From: Lactiplantibacillus fabifermentans DSM 21115
GTDB taxonomy: Bacteria > Bacillota > Bacilli > Lactobacillales > Lactobacillaceae
Assembly: GCF_000498955.2 (NCBI RefSeq)
Contig: NZ_AYGX02000035.1
Span: 1-45,199 of the forward strand
Direction of reading: 5' to 3'
DNA: 45,199 nt
The notes under the pieces were generated by a model. The model saw only the letters and a list, made by a program, of their open reading frames with translations. It was not told the DNA's origin and ran no database searches. Position numbers and translations under genes: made by a program. Shown here one piece after another: positions 8,455 through 15,820 of this stretch (positions are counted from its first letter, which is position 1; each line of letters opens with the position of its first letter).

Positions 8455-9279
8455 CTACAATTGTTGTTCGTGTGGACAAAAATGGGTGCCGCGTTGGGCG
8501 ACCTTGATTTTTTCAATCAAGGTCCCGCAGCGTTCACACGGTTCGCCTTCGCGGCCGTACACGTGCAGCTGATTTTGAAATTGCCCGGCTTCACCAAATG
8601 CCGTGGAAAACGAATGCACCGTCGTCCCATGACCCTTGATGGCCATCGCCATTTCATCAATGATATTTTGGCGTAACGTCGCAATTTCGTCGTCAGTTAA
8701 TGAATTAGCGGGGCGCATCGGATGAATCTTACTCATCCAAAGCGTTTCATCAGCATAAATATTGCCAATGCCGGCAATTTTACTCTGATCCAAAATTAGC
8801 GGTTTAATCATCTTTTTTGACTTGGCGAAAATGTCCGTCAAATAAGCGATGGTCAGTTGGTCGGCCACTGGTTCGGGACCAATCGTTTTGAGCCCGGCCA
8901 CCGTGACTTCTTCACCGGTTGGCACTAAGGTCATCCGGCCAAACTTGCGCGTATCATTGTAAAGTAAGTCGCGGTCATCGGTGAGATGAAAGACGACGTG
9001 CGTATGTTTAGTACGCCCCTCATCTTGAGGCACGACATTATATTTACCTTCCATGCGCAAATGTGACACCATCGTCAGCCCATTGCCGAAGCGGAATAAC
9101 AAATACTTTCCCCGCCGGTCGACTTTTTGAATCGTTTGGCCAGCTAAGCGTTGCTTAAAACTTTCAACGTCGTTATTAATAATTTTTGGCCAGTAAACAT
9201 CGATACTGCTAATCGTGGCGCCCTTAACGAGTCGGTTCAACCCGCGCCGAACGGTTTCAACTTCTGGTAATTCTGGCAT
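8455..9279 (-). CDS. mutM: Formamidopyrimidine-DNA glycosylase (Fpg/MutM)
   Basis: MutM removes 8-oxoguanine and formamidopyrimidines from DNA and nicks the abasic site. The 274-residue product starts at the ATG at 9279, because the catalytic Pro must follow the initiator Met (MPELPEVETV). The conserved RRGKYLLF lysine loop and the H2TH helices are present. The C-terminal zinc finger has C248, C251 and C268, but the fourth position is Glu271 (CPHEQ) where the family has Cys, and the protein ends three residues later. DNA binding by the finger may be altered or another residue may bind zinc. The gene lies between polA and coaE. Confidence 0.95.
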   Translation of the reverse strand: MPELPEVETVRRGLNRLVKGATISSIDVYWPKIINNDVESFKQRLAGQTIQKVDRRGKYLLFRFGNGLTMVSHLRMEGKYNVVPQDEGRTKHTHVVFHLTDDRDLLYNDTRKFGRMTLVPTGEEVTVAGLKTIGPEPVADQLTIAYLTDIFAKSKKMIKPLILDQSKIAGIGNIYADETLWMSKIHPMRPANSLTDDEIATLRQNIIDEMAMAIKGHGTTVHSFSTAFGEAGQFQNQLHVYGREGEPCERCGTLIEKIKVAQRGTHFCPHEQQL

Positions 9280-9290
9280 ACGTTCACTTC

Positions 9291-11939
9291 CTATTTTGCA
9301 TCGTACCAAGTATTGCCGAAATGACTTTCGACTTTTAATGGCACTTCCAATTGCACCGCGGAATCCATAACACTTGGTACTAATTTTTCCAAGACGGGGA
9401 TTTCGTCGGCCGGTGCTTCAAAAATCAATTCATCATGCACTTGTAATAACATCGTCGCTTGTAAACCGGCTTCTTTGAGTTTCGCTTGCATGTTGATCAT
9501 CGCAATCTTGATGATATCCGCGGCACTCCCTTGAATTGGCGTATTCATCGCCGTCCGTTCCGCAAAAGAGCGTGCGTTGAAAGACTTGGCGTTGATGTCT
9601 GGCAAGTACCGACGCCGATGGGCAATCGTTTCCACGTAGCCTTGGTCGTGCGCTTTTTTGACGATTTCATCCATATACGCTTTGACGCCGGGATATTCTC
9701 GGAAATACGAGTCAATGAACGCTTTGGCTTGTTTCCGGGTGATTCCGATATTTTGTGACAAACCGTAATCGCTAATCCCGTACACAATCCCAAAGTTGAC
9801 CGCTTTAGCTTGCCGGCGAATATTGGGCGTTACTTTATCTGGCGAGTCCAAATTAAAGATGCGCATCGCGGTCGCCGCATGGATGTCGTCGCCTTCTTTA
9901 AAGGCCGCTTGCATATTCTCATCATGAGTAATGTGCGCTAAGACCCGCAGTTCAATTTGCGAATAGTCTGACGAGAAAATTTGCCAACCATCATGACTCG
10001 GCACAAAGGCTTGACGAATCTTACGCCCTTCTTCTAATCGTACCGGAATATTTTGTAAGTTCGGGTCAACCGATGAAAGGCGCCCCGTTTGCGTCAACGT
10101 TTGTAAGTACCGAGTATGGACTTTTTGGTCACTCGAGTGAATGGCGTCGAGTAAGCCTTCCACATACGTCGATTGAATTTTTGAAATTTGACGATATTTC
10201 AAGATATTATCAACGATTGGTGCTTCCGGTGCTAATTTTTCTAACACATCAACGGCTGTTGAATAACCGGTCTTCGTCTTTTTGATGACGGGTAATTTCA
10301 TCTGTTCGAATAAAATATGCCCGAGTTGTTTGGGCGAATTAATGTTGAATTCCTCGCCCGCTTCGTTATAAATCGTTTGTTCGATTTCAGCTAGGCGTTC
10401 TTTGAATTGACTCCCCATCGCTTTAAGGGTATCGGCATCGACCTTAATCCCAGCCATTTCCATTTGAGCCAAAACTAAAGCCATTGGTTTTTCAATATCG
10501 TGATATAACGGTGTTTGTTCATTCTCATCGAGCTTCTTTAATAGTTCGGGCTTCAATGCCGCCATCGCTGCTAATTTCCGGGCTAAATGACTGAAGAAAA
10601 TATCATCATCGTCGGGAATCGCCCGTTTGACGCCTTTGCCATAGACCGTTTCATCGGTTGGCAATTCCGTATAACCGTGTTGTTCCGCTAAGTTGCCTAA
10701 ATCATTACTGTTATCATTCGTATCCAGCAAGTATGAAACGAGCAACAAGTCAAAGTCCACGGCCTTAAGCGTCAAGCCTAACCGGTGCAGGCCAACGATC
10801 GTCCGTTTCATGTCAAAGACATCTTTTTGAATCGTCGAGCTAGCCAAAATGTCGGCGACCGCTGGTGTCATCAATAATTCCACGTCACGACTAATGTACC
10901 AGTGGCCGTCAAAGCCTAGCGCAAAACCCGCAAACGCCGACGTGTGGTAGTTAGGCGTTGGCATTTCCAAGTAAAAATCAACGTGATCTTTGAATTGCGC
11001 CAAATCGCCCAAATTTTCTTTGGTTAAAACGGTATATTCAATCGGCGCCGCGGGTTCAGCGGACTGCACGTTCAACTTCTTCAAAAATGATTGAAAATCC
11101 ATTTCCGTGTAAAATTCAGCCAACGTTTCAATGTTGGGCCCTTCGTAAGCTAAATCAGCTAACCCAACGGCAATCGGCGCATCGCGTTTGATGGTCGCTA
11201 AGACTTTCGCGCGCGTCGCCAAGTCATGGTCCTCAATTAAATGTTCTTTCATCTTGCTCTTTTTCATGCCGTCAATATTTTCGTAGACACCTTCAATTGA
11301 GCCGTATTCTTTGAGTAACTTGAGGGCCGTTTTTTCACCGACTTTGGTAACCCCGGGATAATTATCAGAAGTATCGCCAGTGAGCCCCTTCATATCAATA
11401 ATTTGCGCGGGCGTAATCCCGAGCTTTTCTTGGACATGTTCGGGGGTATAGCGTTCCACTTCAGAGACCCCTTTGACCGTCACGGCGACCGTCGTATGGT
11501 TGGTCGTTAATTGCGTTAAATCACGGTCCCCGGTAACGATAGTCGTCGTATATCCGGCCGCATCGGCTTGACCCGCCAAGGTCCCGATGATGTCATCGGC
11601 TTCGTAGTCTTTAAGCTTGTAATGTTGAATGCCATAAGCATCTAATAATTTTTCAATGTAGGGCATCTGTTCAGAAAATTCGCCGGGGGTCTTGGCCCGG
11701 CCACCCTTATAGTTATCGAACATTGCCGTCCGAAAAGTCGTTTTACCGGCATCGAAAGCCACTAACATATCCGTTGGTTCAACCGCTTTAATCATGTGGT
11801 CGAGCATCGTATTGAAGCCGTAAATGGCATTGGTGTGCAATCCATCCGCGTTAACGAAACGATCCAGTTGATTATGCAGCGCGAAAAACGCTCGAAACGC
11901 GACGCTATTGCCATCGATCAATAATAATTTTTTTGCCAT
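9291..11939 (-). CDS. polA: DNA polymerase I
   Basis: Pol I fills repair gaps and removes Okazaki RNA primers. The 882-residue product has an N-terminal 5' nuclease (about 1-290), a 3'-5' exonuclease-like domain (about 310-470) and the polymerase domain. Motif A is DYSQIELR, motif B RRQAKAVNFGIVYG and motif C QVHDELIFE. The DxE pair expected in the exonuclease domain is not found near VDFYLEMPT, so proofreading is probably absent, as is usual in Firmicutes. The ATG at 11939 gives MAKKLLLIDGNS behind AAGGGAG. It heads polA-mutM-coaE. Confidence 0.97.
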   Translation of the reverse strand: MAKKLLLIDGNSVAFRAFFALHNQLDRFVNADGLHTNAIYGFNTMLDHMIKAVEPTDMLVAFDAGKTTFRTAMFDNYKGGRAKTPGEFSEQMPYIEKLLDAYGIQHYKLKDYEADDIIGTLAGQADAAGYTTTIVTGDRDLTQLTTNHTTVAVTVKGVSEVERYTPEHVQEKLGITPAQIIDMKGLTGDTSDNYPGVTKVGEKTALKLLKEYGSIEGVYENIDGMKKSKMKEHLIEDHDLATRAKVLATIKRDAPIAVGLADLAYEGPNIETLAEFYTEMDFQSFLKKLNVQSAEPAAPIEYTVLTKENLGDLAQFKDHVDFYLEMPTPNYHTSAFAGFALGFDGHWYISRDVELLMTPAVADILASSTIQKDVFDMKRTIVGLHRLGLTLKAVDFDLLLVSYLLDTNDNSNDLGNLAEQHGYTELPTDETVYGKGVKRAIPDDDDIFFSHLARKLAAMAALKPELLKKLDENEQTPLYHDIEKPMALVLAQMEMAGIKVDADTLKAMGSQFKERLAEIEQTIYNEAGEEFNINSPKQLGHILFEQMKLPVIKKTKTGYSTAVDVLEKLAPEAPIVDNILKYRQISKIQSTYVEGLLDAIHSSDQKVHTRYLQTLTQTGRLSSVDPNLQNIPVRLEEGRKIRQAFVPSHDGWQIFSSDYSQIELRVLAHITHDENMQAAFKEGDDIHAATAMRIFNLDSPDKVTPNIRRQAKAVNFGIVYGISDYGLSQNIGITRKQAKAFIDSYFREYPGVKAYMDEIVKKAHDQGYVETIAHRRRYLPDINAKSFNARSFAERTAMNTPIQGSAADIIKIAMINMQAKLKEAGLQATMLLQVHDELIFEAPADEIPVLEKLVPSVMDSAVQLEVPLKVESHFGNTWYDAK

Positions 11940-12051
11940 TAATTTGCGCTCCCTTGAGTCGAAGTATTTCCTTAATTGTACCAAAAAAACGCCAACTAGT
12001 GGTAGTTTCGGCGGTTAGCTCCTAAATCGTCAGCGTTTTAGCAGTCAGCCT

Positions 12052-12082
12052 AAAAAAAAGAGCCCAGCCATAGCTGAACTCT
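12052..12082 (-). terminator. Terminator after the Bax-inhibitor-1 gene
   Basis: On the minus strand GAGTTCAGC pairs with GCTGGGCTC around a short loop, followed by eight T. It lies 16 bases beyond the stop at 12098. Confidence 0.9.
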
Positions 12083-12097
12083 TGCATGAATTTTAAA

Positions 12098-12814
12098 TTA
12101 ATCGCGGCTTGAGCCAGCGAAGATTTGAACGAAGTATAGGAACAAGTTAACGAAGTCCAAGTAGAGTTGCAAAGCACCGGAAACGGCTAACCCGGTTGAC
12201 GAAACTTGGTCACCATATTTCAAGTACATGTTCTTCATGTTGTTAGAATCCCACATTGATAACCCGGCAAAAATCAAAACACCGATAAATGAGAAGACGT
12301 AACTAATCGCAGCACTTTGTAAGAACATGTTAACGATTTGTGCGACCAGCAATCCAATTAAAGCGGCAAATAAATGCGTGCCTAGCTTGGACATGTCGCG
12401 CTTGCTCGTTAACCCGATGACTGCCATCGTCCCAAAGACGGCCCCGGCGGCAAAGAACGCACCGGTTAAAACAGCTTTGGTGTATAACGCCAAGGTAACG
12501 GACATTTCAACCCCGAAAATCACGGCAAACAGCATCAATAAAGTAAAGCTGGCCGCGGGATTGCGCGTCGCATTCTTTTGAATCCCACCAATCATCGCAA
12601 ACATGCTGACGATAAAGATAATCAACATAATCATGGGATGGGTACTGAACAACGCATTAATTTGCGCTTGGAAAACCGTCATGGATAATGCGACTGAAAT
12701 CGCTGAAACTAAAACGGCTAACGTCATGAAACCGTACATCTTAGTTAAGAAGCTCCGCAAGCCGACTTGGGTATTAATCGTCTGGGGTTGCGGATCATTT
12801 TGAAAATTATTCAT
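12098..12814 (-). CDS. Bax inhibitor-1 (BI-1/YccA) family membrane protein
   Basis: The 238-residue protein is almost entirely hydrophobic, with about seven membrane segments and the family C-terminal signature LYLDFVNLFLYFVQIF followed by a short charged tail. Some bacterial members of this family (YetJ) act as pH-sensitive calcium leak channels and others (YccA) modulate FtsH; which applies here cannot be read from sequence. The start has a GAGGG site. It is monocistronic, with its own promoter, a roughly 170-base structured leader and a terminator. Confidence 0.9.
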   Translation of the reverse strand: MNNFQNDPQPQTINTQVGLRSFLTKMYGFMTLAVLVSAISVALSMTVFQAQINALFSTHPMIMLIIFIVSMFAMIGGIQKNATRNPAASFTLLMLFAVIFGVEMSVTLALYTKAVLTGAFFAAGAVFGTMAVIGLTSKRDMSKLGTHLFAALIGLLVAQIVNMFLQSAAISYVFSFIGVLIFAGLSMWDSNNMKNMYLKYGDQVSSTGLAVSGALQLYLDFVNLFLYFVQIFAGSSRD

Positions 12815-12990
12815 AGAATCCCTCTTTCACCTAAAACTTGAATACAAACTCCTGATCTGAGTTCAAAGCACTAATTGAGTGGCAATCATTGCCGTCACTA
12901 ACGCTGGGTCAGTGACCAACCTCACGCTAGTTTTTCAATTGTGTGGTCGAAAATTAACATCTCAATCAGTCACCTCAACTTTCTTGACAT
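12815..12990 (-). promoter_or_regulatory. Long structured 5' leader of the BI-1 gene
   Basis: Between the predicted promoter and the ATG lie three perfect small hairpins: AACTC/GAGTT (12847-12863), GGCAATCATTGCC (12881-12893) and GTCACT/AGTGAC (12894-12916). I recognise no known riboswitch in them. Confidence 0.45.
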
Positions 12991-12992
12991 CT

Positions 12993-13021
12993 AGTGTATC
13001 AGATTAGTCAGGGAAGGTAAA
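12993..13021 (-). promoter_or_regulatory. Probable promoter of the BI-1 gene
   Basis: On the minus strand TTTACC (13016-13021) and an extended -10, TGATACACT (hexamer 12993-12998), are spaced by 17 bases. Confidence 0.6.
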
Positions 13022-13288
13022 ACAGTTTGTACATGTGAATTCTATAAGAATTTCTTATATTCAAGAAAGCGATGCCATTTTTAACTTTAGTATCAACGAC
13101 TATTCAATTACACATTTACTTTTGGAAATTTTTTTAATCTCTCTAAATAGATTTGACAGACCTTACGTAAATATAAAGTGTAGACATGTTCCAGCCACTT
13201 CATTGATTCTTACTTTTAGCATAGTAAAAATGATTTGTACAGCATTCAGCAAACCCTATTTATCCATATTAAACAAGAGGTGAGGTAT
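13022..13288. promoter_or_regulatory. AT-rich upstream region of the DUF3644-like gene with inverted repeats
   Basis: Two overlapping inverted repeats occur: TATAAG (13043-13048)/CTTATA (13054-13059) and TTTCTT (13051-13056)/AAGAAA (13063-13068). They could be an operator. An 82-codon ORF at 13035-13283 lacks a ribosome site and has no recognisable content, so I do not call it. Confidence 0.35.
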
Positions 13289-14536
13289 GTGAAAAAGCTA
13301 TCCGAAAGATTTGTTAAAAAAAGCATCGAAGCCTTTATCATGGGTATCGAAATTTATAACAAGCCTACTCTTCGCTATAGAATTGAGGGCTTTTCGTTTT
13401 TTGTAATCAATGCTTGGGAATTGATGCTGAAAGCCGAGTTGCTGAAGCAAAACATCAATATCTATTATAAAAACCAACCTTCAAGAACACTTAATATCAC
13501 GAATATTATTAACAAAGTCTACACGGATAAAAATACGAGGATCCGACTAAATCTTGAAAAAATAGTTGAACTTCGTAATTTAAGCACTCACTATATCACT
13601 GAAGACTATGAAGTTAAGTATGCGCCATTGTTTCAGGCATGTGTCTTAAACTTCACAAACGAAATCAGAAAATTTCATGACATTGACCTGACGGAATACA
13701 TGCCACAGAATTTTTTAACAATATCCACTCGATTTGAACCACTGTCTGACGAACAAATTAAATTGAAATATCCACCTGAAATCGCAGAAAAATTCATTAC
13801 TCAAGCAAATGAAATTGACGTCTTGAGTCGGGAATATGATTCAGATAAATTTTCAATCAATATCAGGCAAAATCTTTACATCTCTCGAAAAAAAGGAGCA
13901 GCTGATTTCACCATTAATATCGATAATACATCAGAAAACAAAGTTGCCATAGTCAAAGAAATAAAGGATCCATCTGATACTCATAAATACTCCTTTAATA
14001 CAGTGATTAGTGCCGTTCAAAATCGATTAGTAAAAAAGAAAATAATATTGGACTATACACCTGGCTTCAACCAATACATTTTGAAAATGATTATTGACTT
14101 TTACAACGTAAAACAGAATCCTAGCTTTGCTTTTCAACACGTCATTGGAAAACAACAAAGTTACACTTACTCTCAAGGTTTTGTTGAATTCATCGTGAGC
14201 GAGATTGCAAGAAATCCTAGCACATTTGTTGCAAGTCTTAAGGCGCAAAAAAAAGATAACCCCAGGCACATAGGAATTGCTCAGTACATAATTGTACCTA
14301 CCCCATTTGGGACCCAGTGTTATTCCTTCCCGAGTTATCTTTTATCCTATATTAACCAAAAATACAATTGTAGTCAATCATATCGTTCACACATACACAA
14401 AAAACACACTGCCTCATCAAGACTGCAGTGTGTTCACATCAAACAATTATTTCATTTGATCTTCGTAAATCTTTTCATATTTTTGAATATCGCCGGCGCC
14501 CATGAAGACGACTACGGCATCATGATAAGCCGTTAA
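13289..14536 (+). CDS. DUF3644-like protein with HEPN-type RX4H motif (putative defence RNase)
   Basis: I place the start at GTG 13289, behind GAGGTGAGG with good spacing, giving 415 residues ([16 protein letters not shown]). The first 150 residues, containing [20 protein letters not shown] and [10 protein letters not shown], match the DUF3644 family as I remember it. R96-N-L-S-T-H101 fits the RX4-6H motif of HEPN ribonucleases, which are common in toxin-antitoxin, Abi and defence systems. The remainder is unrecognised. Base composition is clearly more AT-rich than its neighbours, consistent with transfer. It sits alone between two housekeeping genes. The last 90 bases run antisense into murC and through its terminator, so the original 3' end may be lost. 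Confidence 0.75.
   Translation: MKKLSERFVKKSIEAFIMGIEIYNKPTLRYRIEGFSFFVINAWELMLKAELLKQNINIYYKNQPSRTLNITNIINKVYTDKNTRIRLNLEKIVELRNLSTHYITEDYEVKYAPLFQACVLNFTNEIRKFHDIDLTEYMPQNFLTISTRFEPLSDEQIKLKYPPEIAEKFITQANEIDVLSREYDSDKFSINIRQNLYISRKKGAADFTINIDNTSENKVAIVKEIKDPSDTHKYSFNTVISAVQNRLVKKKIILDYTPGFNQYILKMIIDFYNVKQNPSFAFQHVIGKQQSYTYSQGFVEFIVSEIARNPSTFVASLKAQKKDNPRHIGIAQYIIVPTPFGTQCYSFPSYLLSYINQKYNCSQSYRSHIHKKHTASSRLQCVHIKQLFHLIFVNLFIFLNIAGAHEDDYGIMISR
14403..14434 (-). terminator. Terminator of murC
   Basis: AACACACTGC (14403-14412) pairs with GCAGTGTGTT (14425-14434), followed on the minus strand by a T run. The convergent DUF3644-like ORF passes through it. Confidence 0.8.
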
Positions 14537-15757
14537 TGCACTCATATCATCGGTCGTAATGATTTCGCCGCCGTTTGGTAACTTGGCTGCTAAGTCTTTC
14601 GAAGAAACATCGCCGCTCTTTTCACGCGCGGAACTAAAGATATTCGTCAAGAAGACATGGTCCGCTTTGCTCAAGCTAGCCGCAAACCCGTCCATTAAGG
14701 CTTTCGTCCGGGAATAAGTGTGCGGTTGGAAAACGGCTAAGATTTCTTTGTCGGGATACTTTTGACGAGCGGCATCTAACGTCGCTTTGATTTCAGATGG
14801 ATGATGCGCATAATCATCAATCATGACCATATCGCCCACGGCATGTTCTGAGAAGCGGCGTTTAACCCCACTGAAGTTCAACAATTCTTTGCGAATCTCA
14901 TCTAAGTCCACTTTTTCAAAGTAAGATACCGCGATAACGGCCGTACTATTCAAGACGTTATGTTCACCGAACAATGGAATTTCAAATTCACCTAAAGATT
15001 CATCGTGATATTTGACTTCAAACGAAGAACCCTTCGTGGTCCGTTTGATGTTAACCGCTTGGAAATCATCCCGGTCTTTCGTCCCGTAATAATAAATTGG
15101 CGTTTCAACATCTAATTCACGCAAACTTTCGTCGTCGCCCCAGGCAAAGATACCTTTTTTGACTTGGCTACCGAATTGCGCAAACGCCGACCGCACGTCA
15201 TCCAAATCTTTATAATAATCAGGATGGTCAAAGTCGACATTCGTCAGGATGGCATAATCAGGATGGTAAGCGCAGAAATGACGCCGATATTCGTCAGCTT
15301 CAAAGACGAAGAAGCGCGCATCCGGAGTGCCTTTCCCGGTCCCATCACCAATTAAATAACTCGTTGGGGCAATATTGCTTAAAACATGGGAAAGTAAGCC
15401 GGTCGTTGACGTTTTACCATGGGTCCCAGCGACCCCAATACTCGTGTAGCCTTCCATCAATTTACCTAAAAATTCATGGTAACGATAAACGGGCAAGCCC
15501 ATCGCCCGGGCTTTTTTGATTTCAGGATGATCATCGGTAAATGAGTTCCCAGCAATCACGGTCAAGCCTTCATGAATATTGGCTTCGTCAAAAGGTAACA
15601 TTTTGATGCCGGCTGCGGCTAACCCTTTTTGCGTAAACGTGTATTGTTCAATATCGGAGCCTTCAACTTGGAAGCCCTTATCATGCAAAATCAAGGCTAA
15701 GGAACTCATCCCAGAACCCTTAATACCTACAAAATAGTAAACTGTGTCTTTATCCAT
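14447..15757 (-). CDS. murC: UDP-N-acetylmuramate--L-alanine ligase
   Basis: MurC adds L-alanine to UDP-MurNAc, the first peptide step of peptidoglycan synthesis in the cytoplasm. The 436-residue product has the N-terminal Rossmann motif [15 protein letters not shown], the ATP loop GTHGKTST (about 111-118), the central ligase domain and a C-terminal domain with FQPHTYSRT. The ATG at 15757 is preceded by GGGAG; an upstream TTG would overlap that site. It follows the ftsK/sftA gene by 63 bases, as in related lactobacilli, linking wall synthesis and chromosome segregation. Confidence 0.97.
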   Translation of the reverse strand: MDKDTVYYFVGIKGSGMSSLALILHDKGFQVEGSDIEQYTFTQKGLAAAGIKMLPFDEANIHEGLTVIAGNSFTDDHPEIKKARAMGLPVYRYHEFLGKLMEGYTSIGVAGTHGKTSTTGLLSHVLSNIAPTSYLIGDGTGKGTPDARFFVFEADEYRRHFCAYHPDYAILTNVDFDHPDYYKDLDDVRSAFAQFGSQVKKGIFAWGDDESLRELDVETPIYYYGTKDRDDFQAVNIKRTTKGSSFEVKYHDESLGEFEIPLFGEHNVLNSTAVIAVSYFEKVDLDEIRKELLNFSGVKRRFSEHAVGDMVMIDDYAHHPSEIKATLDAARQKYPDKEILAVFQPHTYSRTKALMDGFAASLSKADHVFLTNIFSSAREKSGDVSSKDLAAKLPNGGEIITTDDMSALTAYHDAVVVFMGAGDIQKYEKIYEDQMK

Positions 15758-15820
15758 TGTTGTACTAATCTCCCATGTTTGCAATTCGACCCAAAAACGG
15801 TGAATCGTTTAATTTTTTGA

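Noticed and set aside
13035-13283. 82-codon plus-strand ORF before the DUF3644-like gene
   Set aside because: No ribosome site and no recognisable sequence; the frame is open by chance in AT-rich DNA. A small antitoxin there cannot be fully excluded.
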